Positions 35,493 to 43,974 of a DNA stretch of 64,000 nucleotides are shown here, one piece after another. The translations under genes were made by a program, and so were the position numbers. A model generated the notes under the pieces. It ran no database searches. It was not told the origin of the DNA and saw nothing but the letters and a program-made list of their open reading frames with translations. Every line of letters begins with the position of its first letter. Positions within the stretch are counted from its first letter, which is position 1. The DNA is from Ruegeria sp. Ofav3-42 (GTDB lineage Bacteria > Pseudomonadota > Alphaproteobacteria > Rhodobacterales > Rhodobacteraceae). The stretch covers positions 186,001 to 250,000 of the forward strand of contig NZ_JAKRGB010000003.1 in assembly GCF_022347725.1 (NCBI RefSeq), given 5' to 3'.

Positions 35493-36449
35493 ATGCTGGC
35501 ATACTCTATTCCAACCGAAGGCGCCGCAGCCCGACTGAGTGAAGTCGCCCTGCCCGAGCCCGGCGCAGGACAGGTTCGCGTCGCTATAAAGGCTTGTGGA
35601 CTGAACTTCGCTGACCTGTTGATGCAGAAAGGGACCTATCAGGACACACCGACGGCTCCGTTCACGCTTGGATTGGAAATCGCCGGTGTCGTCGACAAGC
35701 TGGGCCCGGACGTCGCGCACCTCAGCCTCGGAGATCGCGTGGCTGTATATTCAGGTCAGGGCGGCCTGGCTGAGTATGGCGTCTTTGACGCGAACCGGGC
35801 GATCCCCCTGCCCGATGGGATAAGCTTTGAAAACGCTGCAGCGATCCAGATCGCTTACGGCACCAGCCACATCGCCCTGGACCATCGCGCGCACCTCCAA
35901 CCCGGCGAAACCCTGTTGGTAACTGGTGCAGCAGGCGGCGTCGGGCTGACAGCCGTCGAGATCGGCAAACTGATGGGCGCCACTGTGATCGCCCATGCAC
36001 GGGGGCAGGACAAACTGGATGTCGCCCGCGCGGCAGGTGCCGATTATCTGATCGACGCGTCCGAAGACCTGCGCGCACGCGTCAAGGAACTGGGCGGCGC
36101 GGATGTCGTCTATGACGCAATCGGCGGCGACGTGTTCAAAGCCGCGTTCCGGGCAACCAACCCCGAAGGCCGACTGCTGCCCATCGGATTTGCAGGCGGT
36201 GATGTTCCGCAAATCCCGGCGAATCATCTGCTGGTAAAAAACCTGACGGTGATTGGATTCTACATCGGCGGCTACCTGAAGTTCCGACCCCAGATCGTTC
36301 AGGACAGTTTTGACACACTATTTGGCTGGCTCGCTGAGGGTCGGATCAAGCCCCATATCAGCCATGTGCTTCCATTGGCCGAAGCCGAAAAGGGCATGGA
36401 CCTGCTGCGCGACCGGGTTGCCACCGGCAAAGTCGTGGTGACGCCCTGA
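35493..36449 (+). CDS. NADPH:quinone oxidoreductase-like medium-chain dehydrogenase
   Basis: This 318-residue protein has the quinone-reductase branch of the MDR superfamily: catalytic-type N domain with GLNFADLLMQKGTYQDTPTA and FTLGLEIAGVV, then the nucleotide fold LLVTGAAGGVGLTAVEIGKL and the C-terminal PHISHVLPLAEAEKGMDLL. No zinc cysteines are present, which fits quinone oxidoreductases rather than alcohol dehydrogenases. The ATG at 35493 was chosen by similarity of the N-terminus (MLAYSIPTEGAAARL); a 45-codon open extension upstream is not part of the protein. It converges with a LysR gene. Confidence 0.87.
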   Translation: MLAYSIPTEGAAARLSEVALPEPGAGQVRVAIKACGLNFADLLMQKGTYQDTPTAPFTLGLEIAGVVDKLGPDVAHLSLGDRVAVYSGQGGLAEYGVFDANRAIPLPDGISFENAAAIQIAYGTSHIALDHRAHLQPGETLLVTGAAGGVGLTAVEIGKLMGATVIAHARGQDKLDVARAAGADYLIDASEDLRARVKELGGADVVYDAIGGDVFKAAFRATNPEGRLLPIGFAGGDVPQIPANHLLVKNLTVIGFYIGGYLKFRPQIVQDSFDTLFGWLAEGRIKPHISHVLPLAEAEKGMDLLRDRVATGKVVVTP

Positions 36450-36456
36450 CAGGCGC

Positions 36457-37338
36457 TTACCCAACAACAGCCTTTAACGGCGCGCTGCCCAGCATACGGA
36501 AGTTCTGACGAACCAAGGTGGCCAGAGCCTCAACGACGGCACCGCGTCCGGCCTCGCCCCCATACAGGTTGATCATGTGCGCTGGCAGATCGGGCAGCGC
36601 CCCTGCGGCATCGATCTGTTCGAGATGTGCCGCCTCGGTGCCGTCAAGCATAGCGTGAACAGCCAGGTCAGCGCTGACGGTGGCCTCGATGGTGCGGTCG
36701 TTTTCCGTTTCGACCGACAGTTCCCACGGGATGCCCGCCGCGTCCAAGGCCGAAATCATCTGCGGCCGGAACACGCACCGTCGGCCAACTGCCAGAGGGA
36801 TCGGGCGCTTGCGCCATGCCGACCCGCCCGGAGCACCAATCCAGCGCAACGGCAACTCGGCCACGGTTTCAGATCCGTCCGCCGTCGAAGCCTCGGTCGT
36901 CAGAATCAGATCGCATTCGCCGCGATTGAACATCTCTTTCAGCTGCAGCGAATAAGACGATACCAATTGCACGCGGACCCGCGGGAAGTCAGCGTTGAAC
37001 CGTTGCAAAACCCGAGGAATGGCCGGGTAGACGATGTCATGCGGAACGCCCAGAACAACTTCGCCTTCGTAAGCCTGGTCCGTGAGCTTAGATATCACCT
37101 CATCGTTCAAAGCGATCATACGCCGGGCATAGGCCAGCAGTTGTTCACCAGAGGCCGTCAGCGCAATTGTGCGACCACTGCGGTCCAGCAACTCCAAACC
37201 CAGCAACTCTTCCAGCCGCTTCAGCTGCATGGAAACAGCAGACTGAGTCAGATGCAGAAATCCGGCGGCCCGCGTCACGCCGCCCTGATCCGCAACGGCA
37301 ACAAATGAACGAAGGGTGGTGATGTCCAGATTTCGCAT
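36457..37338 (-). CDS. LysR-family transcriptional regulator
   Basis: This 293-residue regulator has the LysR helix-turn-helix at residues 5-62 (DITTLRSFVAVADQGGVTRA, LHLTQSAVSMQLKRLEELLG) followed by an effector domain. The ligand is unknown. I chose the ATG at 37338 because AAGGA lies 9 bases before it; a GTG two codons earlier is less well placed. It is divergent from a small DUF1127 gene, a pairing common in roseobacters. Confidence 0.86.
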   Translation of the reverse strand: MRNLDITTLRSFVAVADQGGVTRAAGFLHLTQSAVSMQLKRLEELLGLELLDRSGRTIALTASGEQLLAYARRMIALNDEVISKLTDQAYEGEVVLGVPHDIVYPAIPRVLQRFNADFPRVRVQLVSSYSLQLKEMFNRGECDLILTTEASTADGSETVAELPLRWIGAPGGSAWRKRPIPLAVGRRCVFRPQMISALDAAGIPWELSVETENDRTIEATVSADLAVHAMLDGTEAAHLEQIDAAGALPDLPAHMINLYGGEAGRGAVVEALATLVRQNFRMLGSAPLKAVVG

Positions 37339-37465
37339 GTTCACAGATCCTTATGCATCTCTTCAAAAATATTCATTTTCAAAATGTGACATATCAGTCC
37401 ATATAAATCAAGGAAGTTGATGGAACCAATGAGAACCATCGGAATTCTATGAAAGGACAATAGAC

Positions 37466-37675
37466 ATGACCCAAATTGCACTCAAACAACACTGCAAGCC
37501 TCAGCGTCGCTTTTCGTTGTCCTCGCTTTGGGGGGCGCTGGCCCTTCAGCGTCAGCGCCAATCGCTTGCAAGACTGGATGACCGCGCCCTGGAAGACATC
37601 GGGATCACCCGTGAACAGGCCGAAGCCGAGGCCGCGCGATTTGTCTGGGACGCCCCGGATTTCTGGCAAAAGTAA
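37466..37675 (+). CDS. small DUF1127 protein
   Basis: This 69-residue basic protein carries the YjiS/DUF1127 C-terminal pattern: RQSLARLDDRALEDIGITRE, with a conserved DIG and an arginine-rich run before it. In other alphaproteobacteria such proteins affect RNA turnover and phosphate or carbon metabolism; the binding is through the DUF1127 hairpin. It starts 20 bases after a GGAC-type site. It is divergent from the LysR gene, which may regulate it. Confidence 0.82.
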   Translation: MTQIALKQHCKPQRRFSLSSLWGALALQRQRQSLARLDDRALEDIGITREQAEAEAARFVWDAPDFWQK

Positions 37676-37856
37676 CGCATGTTTGCATCTTTTGACGTCG
37701 AAAGGCAGTCCGGATCACCGGGCTGCCATTTTTGTTGCGTGTTTTAGCCAGTTTCCGCCTTTAAACCCTTGAAACGCAGCCCGCACTTGCCGATATTTGC
37801 GGGGAACGGGGCCCGTATCGGGGCCACGATAAGAACTATGCGAAGGGAGACCCTTA

Positions 37857-38633
37857 ATGGCACAATTTGACACGATCCGGACGGCGACCGGCGCGCGCGC
37901 TGCCCAGATTGACGAGGGCCTGCGCGCCCATATGAACAAAGTCTACGGCACGATGTCCGTGGGCATGCTGATTACGTTTGCAGCGGCTTGGGCGATCTCA
38001 GGCCTTGCGACCACAACCGATCCGTCAGCGGCGGCAGCACAGCTGAGCGAAAGCAAATACCTGACTTCGTTCGGCTACACCCTGTTCGCTTCGCCTCTGA
38101 AATGGGTGATCATGTTCGCACCGCTCGCCTTTATCTTTGGCTTCAGCGCCGGGATTAACCGCCTGTCCGCAGCCGGAGCACAGACCGTGTTCTATCTGTT
38201 TGCGGCGGTCATGGGTGTGTCGATCAGCTGGATTTTCCTGGTCTTCACCGGCCAGTCTATCATTCAGGTGTTCCTGATCACGGCGATCGCCTTTGCGGGC
38301 CTGTCGCTGTATGGCTACACGACCAAGAAAGACTTGTCCGCGATGGGCACGTTCCTGATCATGGGCGTTATCGGCCTGATCGTAGCTTCGATCGTGAACA
38401 TCTTTCTGGCTTCTTCGGCTGTCGCCTTTGCCATCTCGGTTATCGGCGTGCTGATCTTTGCTGGCCTCACGGCTTATGACACGCAGAACATCAAGAACAC
38501 TTACCTGCAGATGGCCCATTCGGGCGATCAGGAATGGCTGGGTAAAGCCGCCATCATGGGCGCGCTGAGCCTGTATCTGGACTTCATCAACATGTTCATG
38601 TTCCTGCTGCAGCTGTTCGGCAACCGCGAATAA
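37857..38633 (+). CDS. Bax inhibitor-1/YccA family protein
   Basis: This 258-residue inner membrane protein has the seven-helix BI-1 layout: YGTMSVGMLITFAAAWAISG, SPLKWVIMFAPLAFIFGFSA, GLTAYDTQNIKNTYLQMA and the last helix SLYLDFINMFMFLLQLFG, with the conserved aspartates of the pH-sensing pair (DTQN and LDFINMF). Family members are linked to calcium leak and stress. A strong terminator follows. It appears to be single. Confidence 0.9.
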   Translation: MAQFDTIRTATGARAAQIDEGLRAHMNKVYGTMSVGMLITFAAAWAISGLATTTDPSAAAAQLSESKYLTSFGYTLFASPLKWVIMFAPLAFIFGFSAGINRLSAAGAQTVFYLFAAVMGVSISWIFLVFTGQSIIQVFLITAIAFAGLSLYGYTTKKDLSAMGTFLIMGVIGLIVASIVNIFLASSAVAFAISVIGVLIFAGLTAYDTQNIKNTYLQMAHSGDQEWLGKAAIMGALSLYLDFINMFMFLLQLFGNRE

Positions 38634-38654
38634 CGGCAAACCATTGTTCGAAAT

Positions 38655-38685
38655 AAAAGGCGGGCCACATCGGCCCGCCTTTTTC
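38655..38685 (+). terminator. terminator of the Bax inhibitor-1 family gene
   Basis: GGCGGGCC-acatc-GGCCCGCC forms an 8-bp stem followed by five Ts on the plus strand, about 25 bases after the stop. Confidence 0.85.
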
Positions 38686-38707
38686 GTTGGCATGCATCAC
38701 CGGAAAT

Positions 38708-38740
38708 GAAAAAGCCCTCACCAGCGCGGTGAGGGCCTTT
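38708..38740 (-). terminator. terminator of the small lipoprotein gene
   Basis: GCCCTCACC-agcgc-GGTGAGGGC is a 9-bp stem, and read on the minus strand it ends in five Ts, directly after the stop of the lipoprotein gene at 38764. Confidence 0.85.
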
Positions 38741-38763
38741 GGATAAACTATCCGTTGGTTCGA

Positions 38764-39270
38764 TCAGCTGCAATTCAGAGCCACGGCAAACCCCGAGCTG
38801 CGCGACGATGTCCCTTTGCGATACACTTCGCCAGTTGGCAAACACCCCGTAAACTGTTCGGCATTTTGACCAAATGCTGCGCCGATACTGTTGTCCACGC
38901 GTGTGCCATTGTTTGCAGTCCGAAGCACACCGAACAAAGTGCCGTTCACTTTGACGGTGCTCAGGTACAGATTGACATCCGAGCCGCTGAGGGCGACGGC
39001 GTTGGTGTCGGTCTGACCGCCATTATCGATCGCGACCCGCGCAACTTTCTGCAGCTCGGTTTCATCTGTGACCACGTTTACTGCGGGAAGGATGGCGAGT
39101 TCTGCCGGGATGTTCGTAGCCTGTGGCACAAACGCGACCGAGCCCGGCACATCCGAGACAGTCCGCGGCTCACCATCAATGCCGGTAAACCCCACGCCGG
39201 AACGGTTATAGGGGTCTTCGCAGGCCGCAAGGGCAAGCACGGTAATTGTGGATAACAAGATTTTTTTCAT
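38764..39270 (-). CDS. hypothetical lipoprotein
   Basis: This 168-residue protein begins MKKILLSTITVLALAACEDP, a clear lipoprotein signal with LAAC, and has a beta-rich body with VALSGSDVNLYLSTVKVNGT and the C-terminal pair of cysteines in FTGCLPTGEVYRKG and FAVALNC. I do not recognise a family with confidence. The start at 39270 was preferred to an ATG 12 bases upstream because it gives a standard signal peptide. It has its own strong terminator and is probably an envelope protein. Confidence 0.65.
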   Translation of the reverse strand: MKKILLSTITVLALAACEDPYNRSGVGFTGIDGEPRTVSDVPGSVAFVPQATNIPAELAILPAVNVVTDETELQKVARVAIDNGGQTDTNAVALSGSDVNLYLSTVKVNGTLFGVLRTANNGTRVDNSIGAAFGQNAEQFTGCLPTGEVYRKGTSSRSSGFAVALNCS

Positions 39271-39431
39271 GGCGACCAACATTTTGGGACGGTTTGCTGA
39301 AGCGTATGGTCAAGGTGCTGCAAAAAGCAACCCGCCGCTCGGACGAATAGGAAAGGCGCTGATGCGCCACTGCAACGGCCAGGTTCTCGGCTCCAACCGG
39401 GTGTTCACCTGGCAGCGCCCGCAGGTGAAAC

Positions 39432-39464
39432 AAAAAAGGGTTCCGCTGTTGCGGAACCCTTTTG
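39432..39464. terminator. terminator of rpmG
   Basis: AAAGGGTTCCGC-tgtt-GCGGAACCCTTT is a perfect 12-bp stem; on the minus strand the T-run is TTTTTT, directly after rpmG. It also works in the other direction with TTTT. Confidence 0.88.
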
Positions 39465-39488
39465 AACTTGTCCAAGACGGACGGCAGA

Positions 39489-39656
39489 TTATTTGATCTT
39501 GCCTTCCTTGTACTCGACATGCTTACGAACGACCGGGTCGTATTTACGAACGGTCATTTTCTCGGTCATTGTGCGAGCGTTCTTTTTGGTCACGTAGAAG
39601 TGGCCCGTGCCCGCGGTCGAGTTCAGACGGATCTTGATTGTCGTCGGCTTCGCCAT
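39489..39656 (-). CDS. rpmG: 50S ribosomal protein L33
   Basis: This 55-residue protein is the cysteine-free L33: [20 protein letters not shown], then [20 protein letters not shown] and [12 protein letters not shown]. It sits on the ribosomal large subunit near the exit site. The ATG at 39656 follows GCAGGAG, and a 29-codon open extension upstream was rejected. It stands alone, with a strong terminator, as is normal for rpmG in this group. Confidence 0.97.
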   Translation of the reverse strand: MAKPTTIKIRLNSTAGTGHFYVTKKNARTMTEKMTVRKYDPVVRKHVEYKEGKIK

Positions 39657-39788
39657 GGTTATCTCCTGCGTCCGGAAAGGCAGGGGCCTTTCGGTTGAAT
39701 TCCTATGAGCGTGCGCTTTTACGCCTTGCACGGCCCGTGTCAAGAGCTATCGGGCACATGGGTGACTGTTATGGGAACAGTCCAAGGC

Positions 39789-40487
39789 CTATAGGGTTGG
39801 CGCGCCCATATACGCGTGTATCTGGTCACGTTCGGCGTCCGATAAGCCCAACGCGGTAGCCAGTTGCCTCAGGTAAGACGCCTCGCGTTGGTTATCCAGA
39901 CGAATCGCCGCCAGTGACGTGGCGTAGACCTGCGTTTTCAGCGGCGCACCGGATTCGGCAGCCAGCCCGATCACATCAATCGGGGCGTTCAGCTGGTCCT
40001 GAACAAAGGTGCGTTCCTCATCGCTGATATCGTCGCCCAACTCGCCGAGAATGGTTTCCTTTTCATGTTCATCCAGCTCTCCGTCCGCTTTGGCCGCCTG
40101 GATCATTGCGCGCAGCATCACCTTGGCCTGCACCTCCATCACGGCACCGCCCGGAGTGCCCTTGAACACCGTCTCCATCATGTCCACGGTTTGCTGGCTG
40201 CCGGTCTTTGCCGCGCCTTGCATGGCATTCATCAACCCGCCGAGACCAGCAGCCCCGGCCGGGTTCGCCATGCCGAGTTTTCCAATCATTTCCTGCAATC
40301 CTGCTGCGCCCCCCGGCATGCCGAACTGTTCCGCCATCTTGCCAAGCTGATCCATGCCAAAGCCGCCTCCGGCACCTTGCATCATGTCCTGCAGCCCGGC
40401 CATTCCACCCATTTGCTTGTATTTCTCGATCCCTTTTGCGGCGGCAAATCCAACCGCGACCGAGGCCAGCGCTTTCATGAAACTCAT
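39789..40487 (-). CDS. DUF533/TerB-like protein
   Basis: This 232-residue protein starts MSFMKALASVAVGFAAAKG, has a glycine- and methionine-rich middle (GGMAGLQDMMQGAGGGFGMD, MPGGAAGLQEMIGKLGMANP) and ends with a helical domain of TerB/DUF533 type (AMIQAAKADGELDEHEKETI, YLRQLATALGLSDAERDQIH). TerB-like domains bind metals via acidic residues such as DGELDEHE and are linked to tellurite and stress responses. The ATG at 40487 follows CGGGAGG. The upstream 350 bases hold no gene. Confidence 0.8.
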   Translation of the reverse strand: MSFMKALASVAVGFAAAKGIEKYKQMGGMAGLQDMMQGAGGGFGMDQLGKMAEQFGMPGGAAGLQEMIGKLGMANPAGAAGLGGLMNAMQGAAKTGSQQTVDMMETVFKGTPGGAVMEVQAKVMLRAMIQAAKADGELDEHEKETILGELGDDISDEERTFVQDQLNAPIDVIGLAAESGAPLKTQVYATSLAAIRLDNQREASYLRQLATALGLSDAERDQIHAYMGAPTL

Positions 40488-40839
40488 AACAATCCTCCCG
40501 GTTCTCAAAATGCGTTTCCGCAACTTAACAGATTTCTGTGACGCAATCATTCACTGCCGCAACGGGCGGCTAAACAGATTACGCGAAAGGCCACATGGCG
40601 CGCTATCTTAGGTTAAGAGATATTGGCAGACCGCAGCGCCAGTTTGATCCAATGATCTTGCAACAGGCGTATTCCCGCACATGCCTGAACCTAATTTGTA
40701 TGAAATTCGAATTTGTGATAGTTTTCGCCCAACAAAAATCCCAAGAAACCAATTTCGGGTTCGGTCATCGAGGCACCATGAACAGGCAAGCGACTGCAAT
40801 AGCAGAGTTTGCATGATTGATATTGTTTTGGGGGGCATC
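40488..40839. other. intergenic region with one 12-base palindrome
   Basis: No supported gene is seen between the DUF533 gene and the DUF1326 gene. AAATTCGAATTT (40703-40714) is a perfect palindrome and may be an operator. A frame open into the DUF1326 gene from 40681 lacks a good start. Confidence 0.45.
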
Positions 40840-41475
40840 ATGACAGAGTGGACCATCAAGGGCGAAGAATTGGCCAATTGCAATTGCAACTTTGGCTGCC
40901 CGTGCCAGTTCAGCGTACTTCCGACACACGGCAATTGCGAAGCCGTCGTCGTGTTCGACATCGAAAGCGGTCACTACGGAGACACTGATCTGGCCGGGGT
41001 GCGAGCTGCCGGAGTGTACTACTGGCCAGGCCCGATCCATGAGGGCAACGGCCAGATGCAACTGATCATCGACGAAAGCGCCAGCGTAGATCAGCGCGCG
41101 GCCCTTCAGGCCATCATGACGGGTGAAGATACCGATGAGATGGCCACGATGTGGTACGTCTACAGCGCAATGGCGCCGACCAAACACGAAACGCTTTACG
41201 TTCCGATTGAACTGAACTGGAATCGTGACGAGCGTACGGGCTTTGCCAAGGCAACGGGGATATTCGACGTCGAGGTCAGCCCAATTCCGCATATCGTATC
41301 CGGCGCGGCGCACAGGGCTTCGATTCAACTGCCCAACGGGTTCGAATACCGTCACGCCGAGGCCGCCTCTGGCTCGGCCAAAACACATGGCGGTGAAATC
41401 AGTCTGACCTTTGACGCGACCCATGCTCATCTGGCCCATCTGAACATTTCGGGCCATGGTGTCCTGGGCGCCTGA
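40840..41475 (+). CDS. DUF1326 protein with a cysteine cluster
   Basis: This 211-residue protein has a striking N-terminal cluster: ANCNCNFGCPCQF, with cysteines 14, 16, 20 and 22, then Cys33 and His30. This matches DUF1326. The rest has LTFDATHAHLAHLNISGHG near the end with three histidines. The role is unknown; the cluster suggests a metal site. The ATG at 40840 follows GGGGGG. A DUF2182 membrane protein gene starts 13 bases after its stop, a pairing seen in many genomes. Confidence 0.85.
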   Translation: MTEWTIKGEELANCNCNFGCPCQFSVLPTHGNCEAVVVFDIESGHYGDTDLAGVRAAGVYYWPGPIHEGNGQMQLIIDESASVDQRAALQAIMTGEDTDEMATMWYVYSAMAPTKHETLYVPIELNWNRDERTGFAKATGIFDVEVSPIPHIVSGAAHRASIQLPNGFEYRHAEAASGSAKTHGGEISLTFDATHAHLAHLNISGHGVLGA

Positions 41476-41488
41476 TCCGGGGCATACC

Positions 41489-42331
41489 ATGACATCGCAC
41501 CCCACTCCGCCTCGCACAGGGGCGGTCGAGCGGCTGATGCTGCATGACCGGGCCATCGTACTTGGAGGCGTGTTCCTGATCGTTCTGGCCTCGGCATGGT
41601 ACACCATTGCCGGAATTGGCATGAACATGACCGCCACCGAGATGACCCGGATGGCCGGCCCGATCGGAGAGCCCATGCAAATGGGCGGTCCACCCGTTTG
41701 GGATCTGCAATACGCGATCCTGATCTTTCTGATGTGGTGGGTCATGATGATCGCGATGATGACGCCCAGTGCCGCTCCGGCGGTTCTGCTGTACACGGCG
41801 ATAAAGCGGGTCGGTCGTGAAAGGGACAAGGCGGCGCGTTTCAGCTTTTGCTTCTTAACGGGATATCTGATCGCCTGGGCATTTTTCAGCCTTATTGCGA
41901 CCAGCTTGCAATGGGGGCTGGAAAGCGTCGGGTTGTCAGATGGACCCATGATGACAATCCGGTCCAAGGCCTTTGCCGGGTGCGTTCTGATTGCCGCCGG
42001 AGCCTATCAGTTGTCCGACCTCAAAACCGCATGCCTGAAGCACTGTCAGAGCCCTGCCCGGTTCATTGCAGATCATAATCGGCCCGGAGCCTATGGCGCG
42101 CTCCGAACCGGAGCATTGCACGGGTTGTACTGCCTCGGCTGCTGCTGGGCATTGATGGCGCTGTTGTTCGTGGGCGGTATCATGAACCTGTACTGGATCG
42201 CCGGTATTGCCGTGTACGTGGCCCTGGAAAAGCTGCTGCCCGGCGCGCGCTGGCTGCCCGCACTGACGGGAATAGTGCTGATCGCAGCGGGTTTGTGGGT
42301 CGTTCTGGACGCAGTTCTGACTGGATTCTGA
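41489..42331 (+). CDS. DUF2182 membrane protein
   Basis: This 280-residue inner membrane protein is DUF2182: MWWVMMIAMMTPSAAPAVLL is the hallmark segment, with more methionine-rich stretches (TATEMTRMAGPIGEPMQMGG) and the cysteines GLYCLGCCWALMALLFVGGI. It has about six to eight membrane segments. Methionine and cysteine richness points to soft-metal handling (copper), but this is inference. The ATG at 41489 was chosen because an ATG 33 bases earlier lies inside the DUF1326 gene. Confidence 0.85.
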   Translation: MTSHPTPPRTGAVERLMLHDRAIVLGGVFLIVLASAWYTIAGIGMNMTATEMTRMAGPIGEPMQMGGPPVWDLQYAILIFLMWWVMMIAMMTPSAAPAVLLYTAIKRVGRERDKAARFSFCFLTGYLIAWAFFSLIATSLQWGLESVGLSDGPMMTIRSKAFAGCVLIAAGAYQLSDLKTACLKHCQSPARFIADHNRPGAYGALRTGALHGLYCLGCCWALMALLFVGGIMNLYWIAGIAVYVALEKLLPGARWLPALTGIVLIAAGLWVVLDAVLTGF

Positions 42332-42401
42332 AGCAAGATTACAGGCCGTGGAGCCGGCCAATTTCATAGTTCCAAAAGCATTGACCCAAGGAGGAGAGAT
42401 A

Positions 42402-42734
42402 ATGCCTGTTTTCATCACATACGCGTCCTATTCGCAGGAAGGCGTCAAAGGAATGCTGAAGAAACCCGCAGATCGCACAGCGCCTGTAAAGCAGCTGTTG
42501 AAAAAAGTCGGCGGCAAGTTACTGGCGTTTTATATGACCACCGGGGACAATGATGTTGTGGTCATCAGCGAGGCCCCGGATGGCACGGATGCAGTTGCAA
42601 TTGGCATGGCCGTTGCCGCGTCCGGCGCTGTTTCAAAGATTGAAACGGTACGTGCCTGGACGGCGAAAGATTTCGTCGCCGTCACCAAAAAAGCTGCGAA
42701 ACTGACGGGTGCCTACACGCCGCCGGGCAACTGA
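42402..42734 (+). CDS. GYD-domain protein
   Basis: This 110-residue protein is of the GYD family: MPVFITYASYSQEGVKGMLK, KKVGGKLLAFYMTTGDNDVV, then VRAWTAKDFVAVTKKAAKLT. It is a small cytoplasmic ferredoxin-like fold of unknown function. The ATG follows AAGGAGGAGAG, a very strong site. It lies 70 bases after the DUF2182 gene and may share its transcript. The rnpB gene ends on the opposite strand 12 bases beyond the stop. Confidence 0.87.
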   Translation: MPVFITYASYSQEGVKGMLKKPADRTAPVKQLLKKVGGKLLAFYMTTGDNDVVVISEAPDGTDAVAIGMAVAASGAVSKIETVRAWTAKDFVAVTKKAAKLTGAYTPPGN

Positions 42735-42745
42735 TCGGGAAATAC

Positions 42746-43161
42746 GCGCGGAGGGCCTGTAAGCCGGATCTTGTTCCGGGGTTGCCCCCTTCGATGACCA
42801 TTCCTCTAGGCCGCGCATTGCTGCGCGGCTCAAGCTGCCAACCCGGTCCCTCTCGGCCAAGACGCGCTTAGCGGTGGTATCGGCTGACGCCGACCATCCC
42901 GCGCGGGGACCCTATTTGGCATTGCTCCCGGTGGGGCTTGCCGTGCCGCCGCTGTTGCCAGCGGCGCGGTGGGCTCTTACCCCACCGTTTCACCCTTACC
43001 ACGTTTTGCCGAAGGCGAACCTTCGACAGGCCGTGGCGGTCTGATTTCTGTGGCGCTTTCCGTCGGGTTGCCCCGCCCGGGCGTTACCCGGCACCGTTGT
43101 CTTGTGGAGTCCGGACTTTCCTCTCGGGCCTAAGCCCCAGCGGCCATCCGGCCCTCCGCGC
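42746..43161 (-). ncRNA. rnpB: RNase P RNA (bacterial type A)
   Basis: The minus strand gives a type A RNase P RNA. The 5' end GCGCGGAGGGCC (minus, at 43161) pairs with GGCCCTCCGCGC at the 3' end (42746) to form helix P1. The conserved 5' core GAGGAAAGTCCGGACTCC lies at about 43105-43123, and the 3' core GATCCGGCTTACAGGCC lies near 42755-42775. The GC hairpins between form P7-P17-type helices. Length is about 416 bases, normal for alphaproteobacteria. It trims tRNA 5' leaders with RnpA. The exact ends are inferred from P1. Confidence 0.95.
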
Positions 43162-43214
43162 ATTTGGGTGGGTACGCTCTGGGCCCAGCGGCGTCAAGGG
43201 TGGATGAGGGCGCG

Positions 43215-43247
43215 AAGGGGCCAGCCCCTTCTTGGCCTGCGGCCAAT
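43215..43247. repeat. tandem GC hairpins after the amidase gene
   Basis: AAGGGGC-ca-GCCCCTT is followed by TTGGCC-tgc-GGCCAA. Two hairpins in tandem next to the repeat core at 43250-43277 match the layout found after pccR (11015-11078). Confidence 0.5.
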
Positions 43248-43249
43248 TC

Positions 43250-43277
43250 AACCCCGAGGTATTTTTGGCCGGATGAA
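43250..43277 (+). repeat. post-stop repeat element, copy 3
   Basis: Read after the amidase stop (minus strand) this is CTTCATCCGGCCAAAAATAC then CTCGGGG. It shares CTTCA-C-GG and AAAATACCTCGGGG with the copy after pccR. Confidence 0.6.
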
Positions 43278-43284
43278 GCGCGGA

Positions 43285-43974
43285 TCAGGTTTGTTTGGTT
43301 AAAGGTGCGAGATCGGCAGAGCGCAACGGGCCTTTGCCCCAGGGTCGATAGCGCAAGCGGACAGCGGACAATAGGGTTTCGTCGTCAACATCGGCGCTGA
43401 AACCAGCGGCCCTTGCCAAAGCGCGGAACTGATCCACTGGAGCGTCTCGAGGTCCTTCAGGGTCTCCGCGTCGCCCGGCCAGCGCGTTGCGTTCCAGTCG
43501 CAACCAGTCAAATCGGGAGCCCGGATCAAATTTTCGGCCCGGGGCCATGTCGGAATGTCCGATTACACCGTTTGGATGAATGGCCCAGCGGTGCATGATC
43601 TGGCGCAGCAACCGCTCCAGCACGTTCATTTGTGGCTCAGAGAACGGATGCCGGCCGGTGTTGTCCAGCTCGATGCCGATTGAGCGGGAGTTGATGTCGT
43701 TCTGCCCATGCCACTCTCCGGCCCCGGCATGCCAGGCGCGGTCCCTTTCCCGAACCATCTGCCAAAATGTTCCGTCAACACCGATCAGGTAATGCGCCGA
43801 GACCTCATGAACGGGGTCGCACAGCCGGTCCAGCGCGTCCTGCGCGCTGTCCATGGCCGTATAGTGCAGAACGATCAGCGACGGCGTCAGCCCGTCCCTG
43901 CGCGGCCCGAAATTGGGCGATGGGTGCCAGATCGGCGACAGCGATTCAGTTGTTGACGGCACTGCGGAATGCAC
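43285..43974 (-). CDS. N-acetylmuramoyl-L-alanine amidase
   Basis: This about 229-residue amidase_2 protein cleaves the bond between muramic acid and the stem peptide. The zinc site shows as LIVLHYTAMDSAQDALDRLC (first histidine), SRSIGIELDNTG and VIGHSDMAPGRKFDPG (last histidine and aspartate). No signal peptide is apparent, like AmpD, so it may act on recycled muropeptides in the cytoplasm. No ATG fits well; a GTG at 43974, after GGGAT, was chosen. It would overlap the end of the Excalibur gene by 29 bases. The true start could be a GTG at 43962. Confidence 0.82.
   Translation of the reverse strand: MHSAVPSTTESLSPIWHPSPNFGPRRDGLTPSLIVLHYTAMDSAQDALDRLCDPVHEVSAHYLIGVDGTFWQMVRERDRAWHAGAGEWHGQNDINSRSIGIELDNTGRHPFSEPQMNVLERLLRQIMHRWAIHPNGVIGHSDMAPGRKFDPGSRFDWLRLERNALAGRRGDPEGPRDAPVDQFRALARAAGFSADVDDETLLSAVRLRYRPWGKGPLRSADLAPLTKQT

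Noticed and set aside
40681..40839. N-terminal extension of the DUF1326 protein
   Set aside because: The family start is the MTEWTIKGEELANCNC segment, with a G-rich site before ATG 40840. The extension has no ribosome site or homology.
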